Assembly: GCA_018065765.1 (NCBI GenBank)
Contig: JAGHSR010000149.1
Span: 1 to 9,266 of the forward strand
Source of the DNA: Candidatus Colicola coprequi
Lineage (GTDB): Bacteria > Bacteroidota > Bacteroidia > Bacteroidales > Paludibacteraceae
Direction of reading: 5' to 3'
DNA: 9,266 bases
The notes beneath the pieces were generated by a model. That model did not search any database and was not told the origin of the DNA. It saw nothing but the letters and a program-made list of their open reading frames with translations. Positions 1 through 6,771 of this stretch are shown piece after piece; position 1 is the stretch's first letter; the number at the start of each line of letters is the position of its first letter. The position numbers and the translations under genes were made by a program.

Positions 1-1
1 A

Positions 2-33
2 TTTGGTGGTTTCAAAAAATAGCAGTACCTTTG
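2..33 (+). promoter_or_regulatory. Bacteroidota-type promoter of tRNA-Lys
   Basis: A -33 box TTTG (2-5) and a -7 box TACCTTTG (26-33) are separated by 20 bp, which fits the TTTG / TAnnTTTG consensus of the Bacteroidota housekeeping sigma factor. Transcription should begin near 38-40, leaving a short leader before the tRNA at 57. The -7 box and the bases after it nearly match those of the rplU promoter on the other side of the window. The start site is inferred from spacing only. Confidence 0.85.
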
Positions 34-56
34 CACCCGCTTTTGAAAAAAAGCAT

Positions 57-128
57 GATTCAGTAGCTCAGCAGGTAGAGCACATCCCTTTTAAGGATGG
101 GTCCTGGGTTCGAGCCCCAGCTGGATCA
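57..128 (+). tRNA. tRNA-Lys (anticodon UUU)
   Basis: A full cloverleaf can be folded by eye. The acceptor stem is GATTCAG (57-63) with CTGGATC (121-127), including one T-G pair. The D-stem is GCTC/GAGC (66-69, 78-81). The anticodon stem is CATCC/GGATG (83-87, 95-99) around the loop CTTTTAA, giving anticodon TTT at 90-92. The T-arm is CTGGG-TTCGAGC-CCCAG (104-120). The discriminator base is A128. The next bases are CAG, so the CCA tail is not encoded and must be added by the CCA-adding enzyme, as is common in Bacteroidota. The gene reads AAA/AAG lysine codons. It has its own promoter and terminator and converges on leuS. Confidence 0.97.
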
Positions 129-130
129 CA

Positions 131-159
131 GGAGGTCAGTGTTGACCTCTTTTTTTTTT
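131..159 (+). terminator. Rho-independent terminator of tRNA-Lys
   Basis: A perfect 7-bp stem, GAGGTCA (132-138) with TGACCTC (143-149), closes a GTGT loop and is followed directly by ten T residues (150-159). An extra G-U pair (131/150) can extend the stem. It works only for rightward transcription: on the other strand the hairpin is not followed by a T tract, so it should not stop leuS transcription arriving from the right. Confidence 0.9.
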
Positions 160-163
160 GTTA

Positions 164-236
164 GTTGACTAGTTGACTAGGAGACTAGGGGACTAGGGGA
201 CTAGAGGACTAGGAGAACTAGAGGACTAGACAACTA
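164..236. repeat. Tandem octamer array containing CTAG (nine units)
   Basis: Nine head-to-tail units end in (A)ACTA. They begin with two copies of GTTGACTA, continue through GGAGACTA, GGGGACTA (twice) and GAGGACTA, and finish with GACAACTA. All are 8 bp except one 9-bp unit (212-220). The array creates eight CTAG tetranucleotides, starting at 169, 177, 185, 193, 201, 209, 218 and 226. It lies between the tRNA-Lys terminator and leuS and overlaps the last codons of leuS: the leuS stop TAG (228-226) and its final two valine codons are made of repeat sequence. Function is unknown; slippage or recombination could have expanded it. Confidence 0.9.
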
Positions 237-3000
237 TATTCACAATCTTTCCTGGAACGACAATCACGCGTTTGGGCGTGTTGCCTGCGAGTTGCTTGAT
301 TGTTTGTTCGTCAGCTAAGACTATCTTTTCTACCTCTTCTTTGGATGCGTCCTTGCTCATTTCGAGGGTGAAACGCACCTTGCCGCAGAACTGAATCGGG
401 TACTTGATAGTACTCTCCTCAAGGTATTTCTCTTCGCATACAGGCCACTCGGCATCAATAACGAATGTGCGTTTGGACGATGCACCATCTACCATCTGGC
501 ATTTCTCCCACATGGCTTCGGCAATGTGCGGAGCGTAAGGAGCAATGAGAATGGCGATAGGAGCGAGGATAGCGCGTTTGTGGCACTTACCCAACTCGTT
601 GACAGCAATCATGAACGCAGGGATGGAGGTGTTGAAAGAGAAGTTCTCGATGTCCCAAGTCACTTTTTTGATAAGTTTATGCAATGAGTGCAGTTCGTTA
701 GCGGTAGGTTCATCGTTGTTGATGTCCTCGTAGAGGTTCCACAGTTTCTTGATGAAACGGTGCACGCCATCAATGCCGTTGGTGTCCCAAGGTTTGGACA
801 TCTCCAATGGACCGAGAAACATCTCGTACAGGCGTAGTGTGTCAGCGCCATATTGTGCAATCACATCATCGGGGTTGACCACGTTGAACATAGATTTAGA
901 CATTTTCTCGACTGCCCATCCGCAGATGTACTGTTTCTCAGCCGGTGTGCCAAGATATGGGTTGTCCTGGTCGGTAGTACCATCGGAATAAACGAACTGA
1001 GCGTTCTTGTATTCGGGCATCCAGTTGCGGAAAGCGTCAATATCCAAGATGTCGTTTTTGACGATATTGACATTGACATGTATGGGTTGCACTTTGTCTT
1101 TGTACTCGGGGTTGTCGATGAGGTTGTAACTAATGTATAGGTTGCCGGTAGCACCCTCGCCGATGTAGCGGTACACAAAATTGCTGCGTCCCTGAATCAT
1201 ACCCTGGTTGATGAGTTTTTGGAAGGGTTCGTCCTCGCAGATAACGCCCAAATCGAATAGGAACTTGTTCCAAAAACGTGAGTAGATAAGGTGTCCGGTA
1301 GCGTGTTCTGTTCCGCCGATGTAGAGATTGACCTGTCTCCAGTACTCATTGGCTTGTTTGCTGACGAGTGCTTGGGTGTTGTGGTTGTCCATGTAACGGA
1401 GGAAGTAAGCAGAAGACCCTGCAAACCCGGGCATGGTGCATAACTCAAGCGGGTAGCCCTTGTATGTCCAATCTTTGGCATTGCCCAGAGGCGGGCGGCC
1501 ATCTTCGGTAGGACGGAAATTATCTACCTCAGGCAGGGTGATAGGCAGGTCTTTCTCATCCACAGCGTAAGGCATGCCATCCTTGTAGTAAATAGGGAAG
1601 GGTTCACCCCAATAGCGTTGGCGCGAGAAGATAGCGTCGCGCAGGCGGTAGTTGACTTTGACACGTCCGATGCCCGTATTGGTGATGTGTTCCTTCATGG
1701 CGCGGATGGCGTCCTTAACTTCCATGCCGTTGAGGAATCCGGAGTTGATCATTATGCCTTCCTTGGCATCGAATGATTGTTCGCTGACGTCGGCACCCTC
1801 GATAAGAGGTATGATAGGCAGGTTGAAGTGCTTAGCAAAAGCATAGTCGCGGCTATCGTGAGCCGGAACAGCCATGATGGCTCCGGTGCCGTATCCAGCG
1901 AGGACGTAGTCAGATATATAAATAGGTATTTCGGCATGTGTGAGAGGATTGATGGCGTAGGAACCTGTGAAAACGCCTGTCACTTTGCGGTCGGCAATAC
2001 GCTCGCGCTCAGTGCGGTGTTTGCACCAAGTGAGATACTCTTCCACTTCCGCCTTTTTGTCCTCTGTGACGACTCGTTTGACATATTCGCTTTCAGGAGC
2101 GAGTACCATGAAGGTTACGCCAAAGACGGTATCGGCACGTGTGGTAAAAATAGTGAAAGGTTCCTCTTGTCCCTTGATATTAAAGCGCATTTCTGCCCCT
2201 TCGCTTCGGCCTATCCAGTTGCGTTGTGTCTCCTTGAGTGACTCGGTCCAGTCGATGTGGTTGAGTCCTTCGAGCAAACGGGGTGCGTATGCACTGACGC
2301 GCAGGCACCACTGACGCATGACGCGTTGCTCTACAGGAAAACCGCCACGGACGCTGAGTCCTTCGCTTACTTCATCATTGGCAAGGACGGTGCCCAGTTG
2401 GGGACACCAGTTGACCTTGGTGTCAGCGAGGTAGGCGATGCGATAGTTCATCAGTCGCTCTTGCTGTTGTTTCTCCGTCAGGGTAGTCCATGTAGGATCT
2501 TCCGCCTCCCATTTAGCAATCAGTCGGCTGATGGGTTGGGCTTTTTGCAGGGATGTGTCAAAGTAGGAATTGAACATCTGAATAAAAGCCCATTGTGTCC
2601 ACTTGTAGTAGTCGGGCATGCAAGTGCGCACTTCGCGGTCCCAGTCGTAGCAGAACCCAATCTTGCGCAGTTGTTCGACATAGCGGGCTATATTGGTAAA
2701 AGTGGTTTTCTCGGGGTGTTGGCCGGTTTGGATGGCGTACTGCTCTGCGGGCAGTCCATAACTGTCGAAGCCCATAGGGTGCAGCACATTGAATCCCTGC
2801 AAACGTTTGTAGCGGCTATAGATATCGCTGGCGATGTAACCCAGAGGGTGCCCAACATGCAGTCCTGCTCCCGAAGGGTAGGGGAACATGTCCAATACAT
2901 AGAAAGGCTTTTTGCTGCTTGTATTACTTACTTTGTAGGCACCGGCTTTTTCCCATTCTGTTTGCCAGTGTTGTTCTATTTCCTGAAAATTATAGTCCAT
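226..3000 (-). CDS. leuS: Leucyl-tRNA synthetase
   Basis: Cytoplasmic class I aminoacyl-tRNA synthetase that charges tRNA-Leu with leucine (EC 6.1.1.4). The 924-residue protein is full length for Bacteroidota LeuRS. Visible motifs in order: the HIGH-type signature HVGH (48-51) within a PYPSGAGLHVGH context; the CP1 editing domain with the threonine-rich TIFTTRADT (283-291) and GTGAIMAVPAHDSRD (371-385), which hydrolyse mischarged tRNA; the catalytic-core segment GGTEHATGH (562-570); a leucine-specific region before the KMSKS loop (699-703); an anticodon-binding helical domain; and the C-terminal TPKRVIVVPGKIVN. ATG at 3000 is the start: it shares one base with the tkt stop (TAATG), which suggests translational coupling, and the N-terminus aligns with the family. 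The stop codon lies inside the CTAG octamer array. No terminator is visible on this strand downstream. Confidence 0.98.
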   Translation of the reverse strand: MDYNFQEIEQHWQTEWEKAGAYKVSNTSSKKPFYVLDMFPYPSGAGLHVGHPLGYIASDIYSRYKRLQGFNVLHPMGFDSYGLPAEQYAIQTGQHPEKTTFTNIARYVEQLRKIGFCYDWDREVRTCMPDYYKWTQWAFIQMFNSYFDTSLQKAQPISRLIAKWEAEDPTWTTLTEKQQQERLMNYRIAYLADTKVNWCPQLGTVLANDEVSEGLSVRGGFPVEQRVMRQWCLRVSAYAPRLLEGLNHIDWTESLKETQRNWIGRSEGAEMRFNIKGQEEPFTIFTTRADTVFGVTFMVLAPESEYVKRVVTEDKKAEVEEYLTWCKHRTERERIADRKVTGVFTGSYAINPLTHAEIPIYISDYVLAGYGTGAIMAVPAHDSRDYAFAKHFNLPIIPLIEGADVSEQSFDAKEGIMINSGFLNGMEVKDAIRAMKEHITNTGIGRVKVNYRLRDAIFSRQRYWGEPFPIYYKDGMPYAVDEKDLPITLPEVDNFRPTEDGRPPLGNAKDWTYKGYPLELCTMPGFAGSSAYFLRYMDNHNTQALVSKQANEYWRQVNLYIGGTEHATGHLIYSRFWNKFLFDLGVICEDEPFQKLINQGMIQGRSNFVYRYIGEGATGNLYISYNLIDNPEYKDKVQPIHVNVNIVKNDILDIDAFRNWMPEYKNAQFVYSDGTTDQDNPYLGTPAEKQYICGWAVEKMSKSMFNVVNPDDVIAQYGADTLRLYEMFLGPLEMSKPWDTNGIDGVHRFIKKLWNLYEDINNDEPTANELHSLHKLIKKVTWDIENFSFNTSIPAFMIAVNELGKCHKRAILAPIAILIAPYAPHIAEAMWEKCQMVDGASSKRTFVIDAEWPVCEEKYLEESTIKYPIQFCGKVRFTLEMSKDASKEEVEKIVLADEQTIKQLAGNTPKRVIVVPGKIVNIVV

Positions 3001-5024
3001 TATAGTAGATTTTTAACTTGTTGATAAACATTCTCAGCTGTGAAACCGAGTTTCTCGTCGAGAACTTTATATGGAGCGGAGAAGCCGAAGCTCTCTAATC
3101 CCCAGATGCAACCGTTTTCACCAACGAGTCCATCGAGAGTGCAAGGCAGGCCTGCAGTTAAGCCAAAACGTTTGATACCTTGTGGAAGGACGTTGTTCTG
3201 GTAGTCGATTTCCTGTTGACGGAAACGTCCTTCGCTGGGAACGGACACTACTTGCAAGCGAACACCCTCTTTGCGGAGCAGTTCAGCCCCTGCCATGAGA
3301 GTAGCCACTTCGCTACCGCTGGCAAGCAGAACGACCTGTGGGTTGTCGTCACGATGGACGATGTATGCCCCTTTGCGGACACCTTCTGCCAACTCTTGCG
3401 GGTCAAGCTGTGTGGTGACGGATGTGATATCCTGACGGCTGAGAATCAGTCCGGTAGGAGTGGTAGTGTTCTCCAACGCAGCACGCCAAGCGAGTGTTGT
3501 CTCTTCGGCATCGGCAGGACGCAGAACGAGCATGGAGTTTTGTCCGCTGTGGTTTTTGAGTTTCTCCATGAGACGTATTTGTGCTTCCTGTTCGATGGGT
3601 TCGTGTGTAGGACCGTCTTCGCCAACGCGGAAAGCGTCATGACTCCAAATGAAGATGATAGGCACTTGCATGAGTGCAGCCATGCGGACGGCAGGTTTCA
3701 TGTAGTCGCTGAATACAAAGAAAGTGCCACATGCGGGGATGATACCACCATGGAGTGACATACCGATGCAGACGCAAGCCATGGTGAGTTCGCTGACGCC
3801 GGCTTGCAAGAACTGACCGGAGAAGTCGTTGCGAGTGAGAGCGTGGGTCTTTTTGAGAAAACCGTCGGTCTTGTCGCTATTGCTCAGGTCGGCAGAGGAA
3901 ACAATCATATTACCCACGTTCTCAGCCAAGTAGCTAAGTACGGTAGCGCTGGCAGCGCGGGTGCTGGTGTTGGCTTTTTGCTGAATCTTGCTCCAATCGA
4001 TGCAGGGTGTCTCGCCTGAGAAGAAAGCCTCGTATTCGGCAGCTTGAGTAGGATTGGCTTGTTGCCAGAGATAGAAAGCGTTGTAGCGGCGGTTAGCCAG
4101 TTCGCGCAGGGCGGCAGCACGTTCATCGTAGAGCTGTTTCACTTCGGGGAAGATCTGGAATGGGTCGTCCGGATTGCCTCCAAGGTGTGCGATGGTTTTG
4201 GCAATGGATGCACCGGCTTTGGAGAGGGGTTGTCCGTGAGTGGAGCATTTATTCTCAAAACTCTGCTCGTCTTCGGTGAGACAGCCTTTGCCCATTGTGG
4301 TGTGACCGATGATGAGGCTTGGGCGTCTGCTCTCCTCTTTGGCATGGAGTAGGGCATCGCGAATAGCGTCGGGGTCATTGCCGGGTATTTCTTGCACGTA
4401 CCATCCCCACGCTTCGTATTTCTGTGCGACATCTTCGCTGGTTACTTCTTCGCAACCGGTGGAGAGTTGGATACGATTGCTGTCGTAGAACATGATGAGG
4501 TTGTTCAGTCCCAGATGTCCTGCCAAGCGGCCGGCTCCTTGTGAGATCTCCTCTTGTATGCCACCATCAGAGATGAAAGCATAGATGGTAGGGTTATGAA
4601 TAGCTCCAAAACGGGTATTCATCCATTTGGCAGCGATGGCAGCACCCACGGCAAAAGTGTGCCCTTGTCCGAGAGGTCCGCTGGTATTCTCAATGCCTCG
4701 TTCCACGCAACGTTCGGGGTGACCGGGAGTGACGCTGCCCCATTGGCGTAGGTTCATCAGGTCATCCATAGTGAACTTGCCTGTTAGGCACAATTGGGCG
4801 TAGAGCATCGGTGACATGTGTCCCGGGTCGAGGAAGAAGCGGTCGCGGGCTTCCCAAGAGGGATTTTCGGGGTCATACTCAAGGAACTCGGAGAAGAGCA
4901 CATTGATAAAATCTGCCCCTCCCATAGCGCCACCCGGGTGTCCGCTGTTGGCTTTTTCTACCATGGCTGCGGCTAAGATACGAATGTTGTCAGCCGCGCG
5001 ATTCATAAGACTTGTTGTATTCAT
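3000..5024 (-). CDS. tkt: Transketolase
   Basis: Thiamine-diphosphate enzyme (EC 2.2.1.1) of the non-oxidative pentose phosphate pathway. It moves two-carbon ketol units between sugar phosphates and links glycolysis to ribose-5-phosphate and erythrose-4-phosphate supply. Numbering from the chosen start (674 residues): HPGG (29-32); GPLGQG (116-121); the cofactor/metal motif SDGGIQEE (152-159), where many transketolases have GDG; the pyrimidine-domain Glu in GVSELTM (E412), the likely catalytic acid; HDAFRVGEDGPTHEP (462-476); and a C-terminal domain ending at VKNLL. I chose ATG 5024 because MNTTSLMNRAADN matches the usual short Bacteroidota N-terminus; ATG 5048 (eight residues more) is also possible. 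A TTG at 5057 keeps the frame open but is unlikely. The stop TAA overlaps the leuS ATG by one base. Confidence 0.97.
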   Translation of the reverse strand: MNTTSLMNRAADNIRILAAAMVEKANSGHPGGAMGGADFINVLFSEFLEYDPENPSWEARDRFFLDPGHMSPMLYAQLCLTGKFTMDDLMNLRQWGSVTPGHPERCVERGIENTSGPLGQGHTFAVGAAIAAKWMNTRFGAIHNPTIYAFISDGGIQEEISQGAGRLAGHLGLNNLIMFYDSNRIQLSTGCEEVTSEDVAQKYEAWGWYVQEIPGNDPDAIRDALLHAKEESRRPSLIIGHTTMGKGCLTEDEQSFENKCSTHGQPLSKAGASIAKTIAHLGGNPDDPFQIFPEVKQLYDERAAALRELANRRYNAFYLWQQANPTQAAEYEAFFSGETPCIDWSKIQQKANTSTRAASATVLSYLAENVGNMIVSSADLSNSDKTDGFLKKTHALTRNDFSGQFLQAGVSELTMACVCIGMSLHGGIIPACGTFFVFSDYMKPAVRMAALMQVPIIFIWSHDAFRVGEDGPTHEPIEQEAQIRLMEKLKNHSGQNSMLVLRPADAEETTLAWRAALENTTTPTGLILSRQDITSVTTQLDPQELAEGVRKGAYIVHRDDNPQVVLLASGSEVATLMAGAELLRKEGVRLQVVSVPSEGRFRQQEIDYQNNVLPQGIKRFGLTAGLPCTLDGLVGENGCIWGLESFGFSAPYKVLDEKLGFTAENVYQQVKNLL

Positions 5025-5066
5025 ATTGTTTTGATTAGTTTGAGGCATTGTTAACAAATAGATTAT

Positions 5067-5717
5067 TTAGAATTTCCATCCGAGATAGTAGTTAAGTCCC
5101 CAGTTGGTGTCGTCTCTGTAGCCAAATCCCGGGATGTAGTAGGGCAGTACAGAGTCGGGTTTGGCATTGCGGGTCATGAGGACTTTGAGGCGAATGTACC
5201 AGCCCATGGTGAATCCGCCTGCTATTTGTACTTGGCAACCTCCCACCACTTCGCCCCAGCAGTCAAACTGCTTTTGATGGAGAAAATCGCGTGTTGGTGT
5301 GCGTTGCCAATAGGTGTCGTTCATAGAGACTCCAATGAGATTGTAGTTTTGATAAGCTCCTGCGAAACGGACACCCACGAGTAGCGCGTTGGGACTTTCG
5401 GGGTGTTTTTTGAGTCCGTTGAGATCCAATCCCACTCGAGCAAAACCGCCATGTCCTGTGTATTGACAAGTGTTGGTACCTGTTTCCCCGAACGCATAGC
5501 CCATTTCCAAAGTAGGGAAAAAGCGTTGTTTCAATCGGCAGTTGAGAGCTAGTTCGTAGGATTGGAGCGAGCCCTTGGAGCGAGCAACTTCCATGATGGG
5601 TGTGAGGAGATCCAGTTTGAGGTTGATACCCTGATAGATGGCAGAGTCGCTGTATTCGCGAGCCGTCACGCTGAGTATTGTCAGCAAAAGTACCCCTATG
5701 GAGAAGATTTTTTTCAC
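5067..5717 (-). CDS. DUF6048-like exported, outer-membrane-type protein
   Basis: 216-residue protein with a clear signal peptide: MKK, a hydrophobic stretch to about residue 18, and probable cleavage after VTA (17-19). The rest alternates polar and aromatic/hydrophobic residues with many Gly and Tyr (for example GGFARVGLDLN, LLVGVRFAGAYQNY, GWYIRLKVL) and ends in a C-terminal Phe, the pattern of a small outer-membrane beta-barrel. The LPYYIPGFGY segment (191-200) and the WGLNYYLGW end resemble the Bacteroidota family I recall as DUF6048; this is from memory, not a search. The start is GTG (5717-5715), which overlaps the TGA stop of the upstream lipoprotein gene as GTGA, so the two are probably translationally coupled. 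Function is unknown; a partner role with the lipoprotein in the envelope is an inference. The stop lies just upstream of tkt. Confidence 0.8.
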   Translation of the reverse strand: MKKIFSIGVLLLTILSVTAREYSDSAIYQGINLKLDLLTPIMEVARSKGSLQSYELALNCRLKQRFFPTLEMGYAFGETGTNTCQYTGHGGFARVGLDLNGLKKHPESPNALLVGVRFAGAYQNYNLIGVSMNDTYWQRTPTRDFLHQKQFDCWGEVVGGCQVQIAGGFTMGWYIRLKVLMTRNAKPDSVLPYYIPGFGYRDDTNWGLNYYLGWKF

Positions 5718-6229
5718 TTGCTGCCGTGAAGGTGGATTTTTAAGTTATCCATGGGTTGTCTGACCACTTGTTGATTGATAAGCTCGACTTCATCCATCCA
5801 GTGGGTGGTGTAACTGATGCTGTCGATGGTATGGTAGCAAACGCACCCGCACGCCATGTCGATAAAGTTCATCTCGTTGGTATGCAGGATGGTAAGGGTG
5901 TCGGTTTTACCGCGGTAAGTCAATAGGTATTGGGTCAGCGTGGTATCGTCCTTGAGAGGGAGAAGCAGGGAACTAATGTTTGTGCTGTTGTTGTACACGA
6001 GTGAATCATAATCAACAGGCACAACGCTGATGCAGTCAAAGGATGAATAGCGAATGGTTTGTCCGCGTTCGGAAACGCTATCTCCCTGCATGACCACTTT
6101 GAGGCGCACATCCATTTCCAAACGACAAACGGTATCCGGGACGCAGGAGGAAAGAGCGAGAAGAAGCAGTAGTGCGTAGGAGCACTTCGCAATAAGACCG
6201 CTGCGCTGTAGGATGTTGTCGTTTGTCAT
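5714..6229 (-). CDS. DUF6452-like lipoprotein
   Basis: 171-residue predicted lipoprotein. A hydrophobic segment (about 16-27) ends in the lipobox LSSC, with Cys29 as the lipidation site. Residues after Cys29 (VPDT) do not resemble the lysine/acid-rich surface-export signal described for Bacteroidetes lipoproteins, so a periplasm-facing anchor is the more likely location (inference). The mature part looks beta-rich, with LVYNNSTNISSLLLPLKDD (78-95, approximately) and DTLTILHTNEM, then a cysteine cluster ACGCVC (C127, C129, C131); C35 and C66 are further cysteines. The pattern agrees with the Bacteroidota family I recall as DUF6452, often found next to DUF6048 as here. The start ATG lies four bases after the preceding gene's stop, and the end overlaps the DUF6048-like GTG start. 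Biochemical role unknown. Confidence 0.8.
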   Translation of the reverse strand: MTNDNILQRSGLIAKCSYALLLLLALSSCVPDTVCRLEMDVRLKVVMQGDSVSERGQTIRYSSFDCISVVPVDYDSLVYNNSTNISSLLLPLKDDTTLTQYLLTYRGKTDTLTILHTNEMNFIDMACGCVCYHTIDSISYTTHWMDEVELINQQVVRQPMDNLKIHLHGSK

Positions 6230-6233
6230 GGTT

Positions 6234-6746
6234 TTAGAGGAGTTTGCGTACTTCGTCTTTGAGCATCACGAGGGCTATTTCGTTGGGCGTGTCCCCATTG
6301 CCGGCATAGGCGGTGAGCAGGGTTTTGGCATAGTCCATAGCGGTGCTGTTGGGGGCTATTTGTGTGGCGATGGAATTGACGAAAGCGCCCATTTCATCGC
6401 GTGCGAGTAAGATCTTGTCCCACAATTCGTCACTCACGTAGATCTGCTGACTGAGGTTGTGGTCGTACTCCATGCGGATAGTACGGAGCAGGTGCTGCTG
6501 CACATCCAATACGCTCATGCCGGTCAGGTTCATCTCGGTGAGCAAATGCTCCGGTTGTGTGCGTTCGAGCAAGATACTAAGACGTTCGTAGGCACGAAGG
6601 CGAATCTGCGAAATCTCTTTTTGGCTCTGCTTTTTCAACTCCCACCGGCGTTTCTCGGCTTCGGATTTGAACATTTGGTGCATGACAATCCAAACACAGG
6701 CGAGGAGAATGAGCGATGGAATGGTAAATTTGAGTATGTCCAGCAT
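6234..6746 (-). CDS. Membrane-anchored hypothetical protein (Bacteroidota family)
   Basis: 170-residue protein with one N-terminal transmembrane helix (about residues 6-24, rich in I/L/V/A), then a charged, probably helical region (KSEAEKRRWELKKQSQKEI) and a helical body containing RLRAYERLSILLERTQP (49-65) and NLSQQIYVSDELW (97-109). No catalytic motif is visible. The arrangement suggests an inner-membrane anchor with a cytoplasmic helical domain (inference from basic residues after the helix). It resembles a conserved Bacteroidota family of unknown function that I recall as DUF7935, with the number unverified. The gene starts 25 bases after the serS stop and ends four bases before the lipoprotein gene, so it is very likely co-transcribed with both. 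Function not assigned. Confidence 0.75.
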   Translation of the reverse strand: MLDILKFTIPSLILLACVWIVMHQMFKSEAEKRRWELKKQSQKEISQIRLRAYERLSILLERTQPEHLLTEMNLTGMSVLDVQQHLLRTIRMEYDHNLSQQIYVSDELWDKILLARDEMGAFVNSIATQIAPNSTAMDYAKTLLTAYAGNGDTPNEIALVMLKDEVRKLL

Positions 6747-6771
6747 AGATGCTTTGCGTTGTTTAAGATGA

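Noticed and set aside
152..165. Transketolase motif SDGGIQEE as a damaged cofactor site (residues 152-159 of tkt)
   Set aside because: I recall the same Ser-Asp-Gly form in other Bacteroidota transketolases, and all other key motifs are intact, so it is a lineage variant and not a defect. The coordinates in this entry are only nominal; the motif lies within the tkt gene.
2257..3024. 255-codon open frame on the + strand opposite leuS
   Set aside because: It is antisense to the well-conserved 5' half of leuS, shows no recognisable domain and has no promoter; a shadow frame.
5025..5057. Longer N-terminus for transketolase from TTG 5057 (or ATG 5048)
   Set aside because: TTG is a rare start, and the added residues are Asn/Gln-rich and not part of the family. 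ATG 5024 gives the expected short lead before LMNRAADN; ATG 5048 cannot be excluded.
6725..6732. TAAATTTG on the + strand as a -7 promoter box
   Set aside because: No TTTG lies 19-21 bp upstream and no rightward gene follows; it is inside the coding sequence of the membrane protein.
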